64,000 nt of DNA, taken from the NCBI RefSeq assembly GCF_009727055.1, contig NC_052358.1:42166904-42230903 (forward strand), given 5' to 3'. Origin of the DNA: Benincasa hispida. Its lineage: Eukaryota > Streptophyta > Magnoliopsida > Cucurbitales > Cucurbitaceae. The notes under the pieces are model-generated. The model had not been told where the DNA came from, did not search any database, and saw only the letters and a program-made list of their open reading frames with translations. Shown piece by piece: positions 1 to 11,339 of this stretch. The position numbers and the translations under genes are program-made. Numbering within the stretch: position 1 is the first letter of the stretch; every line of letters begins with the position of its first letter.

Positions 1-641
1 TCAAACAAGGACAACGTATAATAGTATTATTTGTATTGGAAAATCCAAATTTGATGAAGTTTTCCACACTCAACTCAAACTCTTTAGATAATCTACTCTT
101 TGTCATCCATAATTTATCCATACTTGTAATAAGCTAATCTTGGAACTACAAAAAAAATATTACAATAATTTAAATCAGATAACTCATACAAATTATAAAA
201 TTTGTATGGAATTAATATTTATAGAGAACTTAAGAATCTTTATTCGCGGAAGGTGATTGAAGACATAAAAACCAAGCAGATCAGCAAAATTAACATCTAA
301 AACATAAACAATCCACTAAAATTTGGTCCAAATAATCAAACATTATATTCCAACAGAATTACAAAAACCCATAAAACCAAGCAAATCAGCAAAATATCAC
401 AAACTAATCACAAGCTGCATCCGTAAATGCATCCTCAAACTAAAAAAAAAAAAAGAAACATCATCCGTACAGCATCCCCAAACTGTATCATGCATCCTCA
501 AACTAAAACATAAACAAAAAAAAGAAACATACACATAACAAATCTATACACATTTCAATTAAAAAAGTATATACATATAACAAAAATGTTTGTATGAAAT
601 GCTTACTTACAGTGAACGATCCCCACGGCACCACGGACCGA

Positions 642-880
642 CGACCCACTGGACAACACCACTAGCAGCGGACGACCACAGACGGAAACACTGACAAGAC
701 TAGAGAAATGCGGGCGGAGGTGACTAGGAGAAATACGGGCGGACCTCAATGGCAACAGACGACACCACCGACAGCGAACGACCCACCGGACGACACCATT
801 GGCAGTGGACGACCACAGACGGCAACACTAATGGACGAGAGAAATGTTGGCGGAGGCGACTAGGAGAAATGCGGACGACC
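642..880. repeat. GC-rich tandem duplication, period about 137 bp
   Basis: Two diverged copies, starting at 642 and 779 (both begin CGACCCAC), share the words GACGACCACAGACGG, GAGAAATG and GACTAGGAGAAAT. The block is far more GC-rich than its surroundings and lies within the presumed CACTA element. Short open frames on both strands (724-939 minus, 749-967 plus) are by-products of this composition and match no family I know. Confidence 0.6.
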
Positions 881-987
881 AAGGGTTTGGGGAAGGAGAG
901 AAATGGAGAAAATGGAGTTATAAATCTAGGGTTTTTCATTAAAGTAAGAAAAAAAAAACATTATTAGGTAATTTTTTTTTATATTTT

Positions 988-1012
988 ACTTGACACTAAA
1001 GAAATGTCAAGT
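988..1012. repeat. Subterminal inverted repeat, isolated copy
   Basis: ACTTGACAC and its imperfect complement ATGTCAAGT flank a short spacer. It is the same hairpin family as the cluster at 1871-2255, and is followed by the same AAAGGTTCGCGTGAAAAT tail. The two groups bracket the ACGATCG array. Confidence 0.65.
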
Positions 1013-1039
1013 AAAGGTTCGCGTGAAAATATTAATAGA

Positions 1040-1800
1040 CAAACAAAGACTAGACGATCGCTTAACAAATCCAAACGATCATTTACAAAATACTATACGA
1101 TCACTTAAATTATCTACATGATCGCTGAGTAACAAAATGTCATACGATCGCCTACCCAATGCTAAACGATCGCCTACCAAATGCTACACGATCGCTTAGC
1201 TCCCTACATGATCATTGAGCTCAGCTAAACAATCTCTTAGCTCTGCTACACGAACGCTGAGTAACAAAATGTTATACGATTGCCTACCTAATGCAATACG
1301 ATCACCTACTAAATACTACACGATCACTGAGCTCGGCTACACGATTGTTGAGTAACAAAATGCTATACGATCGCCTACCCAATGCTATACGATCGCCTAC
1401 CAAATGCTACACGATCGCTAAGCTCGGCTACACGATCACTTAGCTCTGCTACACGATTGTTGAGTAACAAAATGTTATATGATCGCCTGCCCAATGCTAT
1501 ACGATTGCCTACCAAATGCTACACAATTGTTGAGCTTGGCTACACGATCGCTTAGCTCTGCTACACGATCACTGAGGAATAAAATGCTATACGATTGCCT
1601 ACCCAATACTATACGATCTCCTACAAATGCTACATGATCGTTGAGCTCGGCTACACGATCGCTGAGTAACAAAATGTTATACGATCGCCTACCAAATGCT
1701 ATACGATCGCTGAGCTCGGCTACACGATCGCTGAGTAACACTAGACAATCGCCCACGAAGACCCCGTGATCGCTTACCCAAACTACCGAATGCTATATGA
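1040..1800. repeat. Degenerate minisatellite built on ACGATCG words
   Basis: About 760 bp in which CTACACGATCGCT, CTATACGATCGCC, GAGTAACAAAATG and CCTACCAAATG alternate many times, with higher-order units of roughly 90-160 bp. Many copies contain CGATCG, others are CpG-to-TpG variants (ACGATTG, ACGATCA). The minus-strand frame 1475-1756 gives a repetitive peptide and is an artefact of the array. Related words occur in LTRs at 2.6 kb, 34.1 kb and 63.4 kb. Confidence 0.75.
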
Positions 1801-1870
1801 TCGTCTATCAAATTGGAGGCCTATCAAATATCCGAAATATTTCGTCAATCTCTGCTTTTTTAACCCTTTT

Positions 1871-2255
1871 ACTTGACATGAAAAAAATGTCAAGTAAGAG
1901 CTTCTTATACTTGACACGTGAAACGTGCCAAGTAAGACCTTATATTACTTGACACGAAAATCATGTCAAGTAAAGGTTCGCATGAAAATATCTGAAATAT
2001 TCCGTCAATCTATGCTTTTTTAACCTTTTTACTTGACACGAAAAAAATGTCAAGTAAAAGCTTCTTATACTTGACACGTGAAACGTGTCAAGTAAGACCT
2101 TATATTACTTGACACGAAAATCGTGTCAAGTAAAGGTTTGCGTGAAAATATCCGAAATATTGTGTCAATCTCCGATTTTTTTAACCCTTTTACTTAACAT
2201 TTTTTTTGTCCAAAATCATATTACTTGACGTTTTTTCCACATAAACGTCAAGTAA
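1871..2255. repeat. Cluster of palindromic subterminal repeats
   Basis: Seven hairpins in 385 bp: 1871-1895, 1909-1933, 1945-1973, 2031-2055, 2069-2093, 2105-2133 and 2221-2255. Each pairs ACTTGAC(A/G)(C/T) with its complement around a short A/T-rich loop. The first three and the next three form two copies of a 160-bp unit. In CACTA elements such subterminal motifs are the transposase-binding sites; that role is inferred here. Confidence 0.7.
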
Positions 2256-2298
2256 TTAAAAACTACAAGTGTCAAGTAATGTAGATTTTGTAGTAGTA

Positions 2299-3230
2299 TA
2301 TCTAGTAGAGGAGAAAATGACTATGGTTTATATATTGCATATGATGTGTTATTAAAACTATAGGTTATAAATGTAATATGATAAGTTAGTTATTATATTT
2401 ATTTATGATTAAACAATTATGAGATAATTGTTTGTAGTTTTCTCCACAGTTGTGCATCAAAGTGGGAGGTTGCATTCAGTTTTCATAACTGAAAGGATAA
2501 AATGAAAAAAAATTTCATTTTGCAAAAAGATCGGATAATCGCTTCAAGAAAAAAAAATTGAACACTATCTATCGTTTAGCTACCGAGAGCCTACGAGACA
2601 GCTTAAGTTTTCCTAAACGATCATGTACATGCGCAGTCGACCTAAACAATCGTATGGCTTTTACTAAACGATTGCATGCGAGAGCGAGATTCTCCAAACG
2701 ATCGTCTAAATGATCAGACCTGCTTGCCTAAACAATTGTGCACCTTTTACTAGATGATCAAGCACCAGGCTATACGATAGTCTCTAAACTCTCCCATTTG
2801 CTTCGTCGTTGAATACGATCTTGTTTCCTCCTTCCCTCTACTAAATCTAACAGAGCCCAAACCTCCTGGATTCTCATTTCGAGAATACCAAGGTCACTGA
2901 GTGGTGGTGTCCAAGTTGTTGCTTGTTCGTGTAGAAGACTGTTCGTTTGCTAAGCGACAGCGAGATTTGGTAGGCAATTGGCTTGGTGTTGTAGTGACAG
3001 CGAGAGGGGTTGTTCTTGACGAGAGCGAGAGATAAAGAGAAGAAAAGTTCTTCAAAGGTGAGTCTCTTGTTATTTTGTATTTAATTTGTTGAAAGCATGC
3101 CATAATTTATTCTGTGATGCATAACTTATATGCATGTTTGTGAATACTTGTATTTCTGTCACAATGAATTTGGAACAATCTTGCTTCTACTCATAGGTCC
3201 TCTTTGATAAGAGTTTCTTCAGATAATTCC
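2299..3230 (+). mobile_element. Copia LTR, 3' part (LTR 'A')
   Basis: The segment aligns by eye with 33821-34730: shared AGTAGAGGAGAAAA, TATGAGATAATT, ATAACTGAA(A)GGATAAAATGAAA, CTCCCA(T/C)TTGCTT, GTCACAATGAATT and CTTCTACTCATAGGT. It contains a block of ACGATCG-like words (about 2560-2800). At 3054-3063 it has an AAAGGTGAGT splice-donor-like site that recurs in sister LTRs. Its 5' half is cut off by the CACTA insertion, and its 3' end abuts reverse-transcriptase sequence of opposite orientation. Confidence 0.6.
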
Positions 3231-3234
3231 TTGC

Positions 3235-3640
3235 CTGAAAGGTAACAAATCCTTCTTGGAATTTTTCATCAAATATCTAATAAGCACTTTGTCAATATAG
3301 GATGCCTAAGACAAGGCTCGTGATTTTTTTTTTGATCCCTTATAATTTGGATCCCTAGAACGAATTGTACTTCACCTAAATATTTCATTTGGAATTGAGC
3401 AATCAACCATTCTTTAATGGTAGTCAGGTAACCTACATCATTCTCAATGAGTAGGATATCATCCTACAATACAAGAAAAGCTATTAAACTGTTGATGATC
3501 TTCTTATAAACACAAGGTTTATCAACATTTTGATCAAAGCCATAAGAATTGAATGCAGCATCAAACCTTATATTCCAAGATCGAGATACTTTTTTCAATC
3601 CATAAATGGACTGATTAAGCTTACAAACCTTTTGCTCTTG
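3235..3640 (-). pseudogene. Broken copia reverse transcriptase fragment
   Basis: Read on the minus strand from 3640, the translation has copia RT hallmarks: an SIYGLKK-like motif, then SRSWN, then DQNV.KPCVYKK, then a YVDD-box region in which a stop codon replaces the V position (L*DDILLI), then a QFQMKYLGE-like stretch and an I.YLMKNSKK tail. RNA-directed DNA polymerase activity is impossible because of the stop in the catalytic motif. The integrase that should lie between gag and RT is missing. Confidence 0.7.
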
Positions 3641-3769
3641 ACCTTGTTAAAAAAAATAACTTCAAACTCTCAATTGCAACTGTCGAGACAACCTCTCATA
3701 TTCTAACCCGTAGAGTCATCTCTCCTGTTGCTAGCTGTTTCCAAGAACTAGTTTCCTTATTTTTCCTTC

Positions 3770-4645
3770 TTTTTCTTGGTCAAATATTTTGGGCAATTCA
3801 TTTTTCAATGCCCATCTTGGTTGCAATGTTAACAGGTTTCTTTTGCAACTTTGACCTTTTTGCCCTTTTGGGCAGCAGCAGTAGTGGTGACTTTATTCCC
3901 CTTTCCACCCTTCTTTTTTCTCCACTTCTTCACACCAGATGAAGAGAGAAGCACAAATTTAGTTCCAAAGGTCGAACCTCTGATGAAATTTTTCTTGTTG
4001 GAGAATGCAACATTTGCCTCCCCATTATTTCTTTTAGCTTTCATTAAAGACTAAAAAATTTGTAGCTTTTTAAGGAGGGTGGTGAGGTTGTAGTCAATTT
4101 TGTTTATAATACAATTACTACGAAATTGCAAAAATTATCTGATAGCTATTACATTATAAAGCTCACTTGACTAGGCTTATTTATGAGACTTTCATTCATT
4201 TCAGCAATATTGAAATAGTTCATCATGTTAAGGACATGTTCCCTAACAACGATTCTTTGGACATCCGCGCATTGAAGATGAACTTAAGAGCATCATGCAT
4301 TGCTTGTGAGGAAGGTTTTCCAAACATGTCACATAATGATTCCATGATCTGACGTGCAGTGATCATGGTTTCATACTTTTTGGCCAGGACTTTAGATAAG
4401 CCTTCCAAAATATAGACCTTTGCCTTATCATTGGCCTTAGTTCACCTCTCATAAGCATCACAAACACTTTGCAATGCATTGTGCCCAAAGGCTAGAGGAC
4501 ATTCCTCTGTGAGAATGAATTTGAGGTCATCCGCTACCAAAACCGTATTCATCGCATTTTTCCAAGTTGTATAATTTTTCCCAAGTAATTTTTCGGTGCC
4601 AAGCAAAGTAACAATTGAGCTAGACATGTTGATATAAAAGCACAT
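3770..4645 (-). pseudogene. Broken copia gag (UBN2-type) with damaged zinc knuckle
   Basis: The minus-strand frame from 4645 begins MSSS...LLGTEKLLGKNY..WK and continues with FILTEECP. A second segment (4408-4223) has KVLAKKYE...ARQIMESL. These are the usual landmarks of the gag of Sirevirus-like and related copia elements, and match the gag at 30550. A basic stretch (4044-3829) leads into a CCHC knuckle near 3840-3790 in which stop codons replace two residues. Gag would be the capsid-like RNA-binding protein; this copy is non-functional. Confidence 0.75.
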
Positions 4646-4659
4646 TACCTATATTAGAC

Positions 4660-5480
4660 ACTTTGTGCAAAAATTCATTTTTCATTTTAATCCAATAAGT
4701 TTAGCAATGATTAATGAACCTCAACATCATTGAATTTTGCAATGATACATTCAATGATTTGGAATAAATGCCACCTCAGGGAGTACAGTTATTCCTATCA
4801 CTGAAGTGAGACACTCTCAATCAAATATTATCCCGAATAACTCCTTATTCATATAATTTTTCATTACCATCATTTGGTCAATAAATCATTAACTACCTTA
4901 ATGCTTTATTGTGTGTACCCTTCATTTTCAACCCTATAACCCCATTCCAACTAGTCTGCCTCAAGAAAGAACATAATTTGGTGCAATTGGGTATAGTGGT
5001 CTTATTTATTTCTGGAGTTTGTAATGCCTTCCCCATGCAAATACCTTCCTAAGAGAGGGTGCGCCTAAGGCACCACAAGGCAGAGCATGAAATAAACATT
5101 ACAAACTAATGAAGAAGACCGCAGAATATGTTGTCACACGTCCTTCTCCCACTTACTATAAACATTTTCTCCATTCACCTTGATATTGATCCATGCAAAT
5201 ACCTTCCTAAGGGAGGGAACGCCTAGGGCACCACGAGGCCAAGCATGAATCTCACCATGTGAACTCTTTAGGAGAACGTGAGTGGAAAGACGACATATCA
5301 TATACAACTTTCTCCTCTCACTAAGTGTTCTACCTTTTGGGTTTATTAACTTAGAAAAAGTACTGCTAAATTATTTTAACTAAATCCTTGTTAAATTTGC
5401 TCAATATAATGCTTATATTGAATAGTTTAACAATATATTTTTTTGTTCATTAAACTCTTTTAATGAAAATCACTTATTGA
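4660..5480 (-). mobile_element. Leader region of minus-strand copia element
   Basis: This lies between gag start and LTR, in the place of the 5' untranslated leader. It contains a repeated passage: ATGCAAATACCTTCCTAAG(A/G)GAGGG..CGCCTA(A)GGGCACCAC at about 5035 and again at about 5196, period about 161. It resembles the three-copy leader repeat upstream of the gag at 30550 in design, though not obviously in sequence. No gene is visible. Confidence 0.45.
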
Positions 5481-8165
5481 ATGCTTATAAAATATTTACC
5501 CAATTCACCTTTCAGGTCCATTCCTAGGTAGAGATGTTCCGTTTCCGTTAGCTTAAGAATCTCAGCCTAGACAAAACGTTCCTTAGACAAAGGTCCCTTA
5601 TGGGCAATTATTTTATAAATTTAATCTTTTAACCAAGTTTATTTTAATCCTATTAAAACAAATTAAAAGATTAACCTATTTATAATCTCATTAGAAATGC
5701 ATTTAACATAAGTCTAGGTAAATTAATTTTAAATCATTTAAAATTAAATTTTGACCAATGTTTGCATGCAACTCTTGATTATAGATTTTAATTCTAATTT
5801 CATTGAATTATAACCTTTATAAAACAATGAATTTATCAAAATCCTTTTTCATTTGCATTATGACGACTTTGATTAAATATAACATTTATATTAATCTAAG
5901 TAATGTCATGCTCAATGCAAAATTCATTTTTCATCTAATTTTAACACTTATAATTATTATACATGAAAAAATAAATATACATATTCATTTCTCTACATTA
6001 TACATTATAACATTTATGATGCATAAACATGCTTACTCAAAATATGCATTCAAATAATATAATAATTATATTATAATGCATGAGCATGCTTATATTCACG
6101 TAACCATATAACTTTTTTATGATGCATGATCATGTTTATCCTAAGGTGAGATTTTTAAAACTATATGACATACATTATGCAACATATAAAACATACAGTT
6201 AAATAATACATCACATGCATATAAAACTATATAAAAGCTATGATAGACAAAATATTGGCACCCTAATTTTAACAAAATTAAAATTACAAAGGAAAATTAT
6301 CATCCTTGAGTCAAAGAGATTCTTGCAATTAGCTATTTGCCAGGTAGCTTCCATGATGCACAAACCAAGATGAACAAGGGATTTTCGCTGAACTCCAACG
6401 CATGGCAGACGAAGTGCTCGATGCATGGTGCCTCGCTCGACGAATGAAATTACAAAGGAAAGTTGTCGTCTTTGAGTCAAAGAGATTCTTGCAATTAGCT
6501 ATTTGCCAGGTAGCTTCCATGATGCACAAACCAAGATGAACAAGGGATTTTCGCTGAACTCCACGCATGCAGACGAAGTGCTCGATGCATGGTGCCTCGC
6601 TCGACGAATGAAATTACAAAGGAAAGTTGTCGTCCTTGAGTCAAAGAGATCTTTGCAATCAACTATCTACCAAGTAGCTTCATGATGCATAAACCGAGAC
6701 GAACAAGGGATTTTCATTGAGCTCCACACATGGCAGACGAAGTGCTCAACGCAAGGGTTTCGAGTAACTCCCTCTCTCCACTCTCTCACAACTATAGGGG
6801 TGTTTTATTTATAAACAATTTTAATTAAATAGAATTAAAAAATATTAATTAACAAATTAATTAATATAATTAAATATCATATATTAAACCAAATATGCAT
6901 TTGAATCAGATTCATATGCATATCTTTCTCATAACCTGTAGTTTTAATAGGAATCTCATTCACATTAATTATAATATATAATTTTAATATGAATCTCATT
7001 CATTTATTTATCTCATATTATAAAGTTAAATTTTGAATGTTATTCAAAATCAACTTTATATTATAATATATCTACATATATTATATTAATTATATCTCCT
7101 ACAAGTAATACACCTTTTTTTTAATTTAATTTGAACAATTCAAATTCTTCCAAAACTCTTTGATCTTTGTTTGTATCTGTTAGTGAGCTAGCAAGAAACC
7201 TAATGGACCTAAACAGATTAAAAGCTCTGATGATTTGAGATTAATTAATCAAATTCTTTACTTGAATTAATCAATATTCATTAACTATGAGTTACTCCAC
7301 TAAAAATCCATAGCTACACTTTTCGCATTGTCAAATATTTTTGTGTCCATGGATATAACCGTTACAAGTAAGTTGATCCTTCACGAGTTGTTCATAATTA
7401 CAGTTGGGTTAAATTATCGTTTTACCCTGTCATTACATCTTGCTCCTTAAGTCACACTTATCCTTTAATGAACAACCTATTTATAATCGTAACATAAACA
7501 AAATCCCTCTCGAGCCAATGAGAGGAGTCAACACTTAAGGGAACAACTTCTTTACTTTACCTTAAAGTCAAGAATGAGTGAATTTCATCTTGTGTAGTTA
7601 TGTTTCCAGCTCCTTACTTGGTCTTGTCCCCAAAATGGTAGGCTTATTGAGCCGACGACATGGGCCACTCTTACCCATACAAATCAAGGATAAACTTTCA
7701 TAGGTAGGAGTCCGTAATTCACTCGGGATTGAGATCAAGTTACATATAGTCATCCTATGAAACGTAAATCTCTTCAGTCAACGGTGTTACAAAAAGAGAT
7801 TAACTATTTTTCAGTTTGATCTTATACAAACTCTTTGTATAGGATATCTCCCACTCGCATGTCATCACATGAACGATTTGGATCAAATCATTTGTTACGA
7901 TTATAAGATGGGTTGTATCTATAGTGTTACCAGGATAAGGCACACAACCTTATCCACAAACTATAGACCATTTAGATTATCACTTAACATGATTCGCCTG
8001 TATGTCAACTATATACTATTCAAGTTATATGAAATAATCTTGAATCTTAGTTTATTAGATTGAGTTATGCAAGTCTAAATGTCAAATAAAAAAACTATTT
8101 ATTTGTTAAGTAAATTATTTTTTTATACATTACAAACCACAACATTTAGTGCATAAACCCCAACA
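5480..8165 (-). mobile_element. Copia LTR, minus strand (LTR 'B')
   Basis: The right boundary at 8165 reads, on the minus strand, TGTTGGGGTTTATGCACTAA, a very common start of this class of copia LTR. Inside, 7150-8160 corresponds in reverse to the plus-strand LTRs at 32.6-33.8 kb and 35.1-36.2 kb: lines about GGTAGG..TCATTCACT, GATTTGCATGGGTGAGA and ATCCTGATTCGT-like passages. It contains a three-copy tandem repeat (6283-6765). The left boundary is approximate. Small frames such as 5803-6057 and 7869-8063 are not supported as genes. Confidence 0.55.
6283..6765. repeat. Three tandem copies of a ~165-bp unit
   Basis: Units start with ATTACAAAGG at 6283, 6449 and 6613 (periods 166 and 164). Each contains GTCAAAGAGAT, TAGCTTCCATGATGCA, GGGATTTTCGCTGA and GCAGACGAAGTGCTC. 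The third is the most diverged and runs into ordinary sequence near 6765. The first two are nearly identical, so one duplication is recent. Frames at 6238-6480, 6329-6568 and 6503-6685 arise from the repeat. Confidence 0.85.
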
Positions 8166-8621
8166 AGTATTGTAAAGCCATTTTTTTCCATGTAGATATA
8201 CTCATATTCTTCTCTCATTTGTCCTATTCCCCATCCCCGCCCCCTATTTTAATCTCCATCCCGACAAAATTTCCTATTTAGTTTCAAGGGGTTGGGCAGG
8301 GATTCCCTATGGGAAATTTGCAGGAAAACACTGAAAAATTCCCCATTTGTCTTTTTTAATATTCATTTTTTAACCTTTTTTTAAAAAATTTATTCTTAAC
8401 CAAATAAAAATTTCAAAAAATTATATATTAAAAGGGTTCGTTTCAATACAACTTTTAACTAAATAAAACATTACAAAATCTCATACAAAAAACAATAATA
8501 TTTAATGTATAAAAGATAATTAAAATGTTTAGTTTCCATAATTTCTAAAAGTTTATTTAAATACTATAACAATATATTCATATCTTCAACTTCTTCTTCT
8601 TATTATATATAATCAATTAAT

Positions 8622-9042
8622 TAATGGTTAAAATACCATTTTAGTTCCTATATCTTGAATTTTTTTCACTTTTGATTCCTATACTTTTAATTGTCCAATT
8701 TTAATCCATATACTTTTAATAAATCCAAATTTTAGTCCATCAAAGTTAATTATTAACAAAATTATTAAATAATAATAACAATTTTCATGCCAGAAAATAT
8801 AACGCATGTGAATGTGTATTCAAAATTTACAATAAACATGCTAATAAATAACAAAAAAATAATAATAATAAACTAGTAACGGGAACTAAATTATTATTGA
8901 AGATGCTAATAAACTAGTAGTGGGGACTAAATTGAAGATTTATTGAAAGTACAGAGGTTAAAATTAGACAATTGAAAGTATATGAACTAAAATTGAACGA
9001 ACTTCAAAGTATAGGGACCAAAATATTATTTTAACTCTAATG
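8622..9042. mobile_element. MITE with long terminal inverted repeats
   Basis: The left end GGTTAAAATACCATTTTAGT (from 8626) and the right end (to 9035) are imperfect inverted copies over more than 100 bp. Both carry the words TAGTTCCTATA / AGTATAGGGACC and AATTGTCCAATTTTAA / TTAAAATTAGACAATT. TAATG occurs on both sides (8622-8626 and 9038-9042) and may be the target duplication. A related but distinct element lies at 52363-52940. No coding capacity. Confidence 0.65.
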
Positions 9043-9540
9043 AAGTAATTGATTGGGACAAGGCAAGGAAGTGAGGTGGGGACAGAGATGAAGAATATAG
9101 TCTTTGTCCCCGTTTTGCCATTAGGGAGAACCTGCTCCTTTCCCATTTCTCGTCTAATCGGATATTGCCCACCTTACGACTTAATGGACATCTCTAACTC
9201 AAAGTGAATCAAACTCAACCCATTTAGGATCTCCCAGAACTCTATAAATAAAGAAGTCTAATGATCGTTCATCTAAGAAGATCAATAAATTTATGTGATT
9301 GAGAGAAAGAATTGAAGAATTATATATTAGAGATTGTAACATTACTACAAATCAATAAAATTAAATACATTTTCATAAATTAAATTTCTTTAATAAAATC
9401 TTGTGTCAACCGTTAGTTTCTAATTTTCCTTTTTTTTTTTCTCTTTTATTTGTGGTAACTTTTTTCACTCAAACAAATTTTCATGTTTATCTGTTTTAAT
9501 TTTTGTTTCCTTGATTAAGATCCATCTATTATAAATATTA
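9043..9540. other. Intergenic, no feature seen
   Basis: About 500 bp of AT-rich DNA between a MITE and a copia LTR. A frame at 8964-9146 (minus) overlaps its left edge and has no recognisable domain. Confidence 0.4.
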
Positions 9541-9550
9541 TGATAATAGA

Positions 9551-9920
9551 TGCCAATTAGATGCTCATGCTTAGTGTCCATTAACTATGTGTCATGCCTC
9601 CATTTCACAAAGTGTTGTTCATGTGTCTCAACATTACACATTATTGGTGTCCATGTAATTCACATCCTACTTGCCAAATTGCCTATAAATTGTGGCATTT
9701 GGTGGGTTTTGGAAGATACACGCACATTGAAAAAAATCCATGAAAATTAGGAAAAGTGAAGAATTTAGAGAAATCTCTTATTTTATATTTTTCTAATTTA
9801 TTTTATTTTGTTTATTTATATATTATGTTTGATTTATTTTAATATTTATTTATTTTATTATATTATNTATTATATTTTATTGGTATACGCATTCCTGTTG
9901 TGCTCCTCAAGTTCATAACA
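9551..9920 (+). repeat. 5' LTR of copia element
   Basis: It aligns along its length with 14829-15191. Shared blocks include TTAGTGTCCATT-like, TTACACATTATT, TTGCCAAATTGCCTATAAAT, ATCCATGAAAATTAG, TTTATATATTATGTTT and CTCCTCAAGTTCA.AACA. The CCTATAAAT box near 9683 is the likely promoter. A single undetermined base (N) lies at 9867. The start is uncertain by about 10-20 bp. Confidence 0.8.
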
Positions 9921-10082
9921 CGTTATCAACATGAGCTTTTATCGTTTTCCTTACTAAAGATGGGTCCTAAAGGTATGCCAGTTTTTTCCTCTTCGTTATA
10001 ATTAATAAATTTATTGTTATTTTGCATATTTAATATCTATTAAATTTCTAATATAAATACAATATTTTATGATAGTGTTGTC

Positions 10083-11110
10083 ATGACAAACCTTACAAAA
10101 TTAGAATTTTTCATCCTTGATATTAGCGACAATAATTATTTTTCATGGATATTTGATACCGAAATCCACCTGAATGCTATGAATCTTGGAGAGATTATTA
10201 AAGATAGAAATACGACATCTAGTCAAGACAAAAAAAAAAACTATAATTTTTCTTCGTCGTCATCTCCACGAGGGATTGAAAATGAAGTATATTACAATAA
10301 AATATCCCCATGTCTTATGGAAAAATTTGAAGGAGAGGTATAACCGTAAAAAAAAAAGTTATTCGTCCTAAAACTCGTTATGAGTGGATGCACTTGAGGT
10401 TACAAGATTTTAAATCAGTAAGTGATTACAACTCCGTATTATTTAAAATCAGTTCGAAACTGTTGTTATGCAGAGAGAAAATTATTGATGATGATATGTT
10501 AGAGAAGACATTTTCTACATTTTATGTTTCGAATATGCTTCTGAAGTAGCAATATCAAGAGAAAGGTTTTAAACAATATTCTGAACTAATTTCATGTCTT
10601 CTCATGGCCGAACAAAATAATGTTATTAATTAAAAATCCGAATCTCGATCAATCGGGACGATACCATTCCCTGAAGTGAAATGCTGTGAATTTTAATAAT
10701 AATCGTGGTCGAGGTCGTCGCGTGACCGTGGTAGAGGAAGACATAATTATTATTTTTGTGGTGGTCGTTCTAATCATTCAAATTTCAAAAGAACCACACA
10801 GAATGATGATCAAGAAAAAGCTCCACAAGATAAGAGTTCGAAAAATGTTAAAAATAAATACTTTCGATGTGGAGTGACTGGGCATTGGTTATGTACCTGT
10901 CGTATGTCAAAAGACTTAGTTGATCTCTATCAAGCATCCCTAAAGGAAAAAGAGAAAAATGTGGAAGCAAATTTTGCATACCAGGATAATAACATATTTG
11001 ACCTATCCCATATGATAAATTTGGATGTGACGGACTTCTTTGAATCTTCTGAAGAGAAAATTAGCATAATTGATGGAGCATCAAGTGTTTCCTTTGACTT
11101 TGAAAATATC
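10083..11110 (+). pseudogene. Broken copia gag with zinc knuckle
   Basis: The frame from 10083 starts MTNL.KLEF..LDIS...Y.SW and continues in shifted frames through LRHHLHEGLK and WKNLKERY. It then runs through EWMHLRLQDFKSVS..NS to a CX2CX4HX4C-type knuckle near 10865-10905 (the first Cys is altered, giving YFRCGVTGHWLCTC). These are gag landmarks of one common plant copia lineage. Frameshifts within the first 300 bp and several stops make it non-functional. Confidence 0.7.
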
Positions 11111-11339
11111 TAGACTTAATGTTGTTTTTTCATCTCTATGTTTTTTCTCCTCTTAGTAGATGTTACCTTTGTATATTCCAAATGTTGTTTTTCTTATTGT
11201 AATTATTTTCTTTTAATGAAGAAACCTGGATCATTTTCATATCTTCGGTAACTCGAAAATGAGTAAGAAGATCTATATGTCTGGCAGACAGTGCAACTAC
11301 ACATAAAATACTTACAAGTAGAAAAGATTTTTCCAAACT

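Larger units (their letters stand above)
1..2298. mobile_element. CACTA (En/Spm-type) DNA transposon, right-hand portion
   Basis: The right end at 2286-2298 reads TTTTGTAGTAGTA. This is the complement of a CACTACTACAAAA terminus with the outermost C changed. It is preceded by subterminal inverted repeats built on ACTTGACAC/GTGTCAAGT, as CACTA elements usually have. Immediately after it the sequence resumes a copia LTR (2299 on) that can be aligned with the LTR at 33.8 kb, so the element sits inside an LTR. No left terminus is visible, and the missing 5' half of the interrupted LTR is not found to the left. The element therefore probably starts before base 1. No transposase frame is recognisable in 1-600, which is AT-rich non-coding DNA. 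Assignment to CACTA is inference from termini and architecture. Confidence 0.55.

Noticed and set aside
1475..1756. 93-codon minus-strand frame with repeating LSDRVAEL-type peptide
   Set aside because: It is the translation of the ACGATCG minisatellite; the repeat continues in other frames outside it, and there is no gene context.
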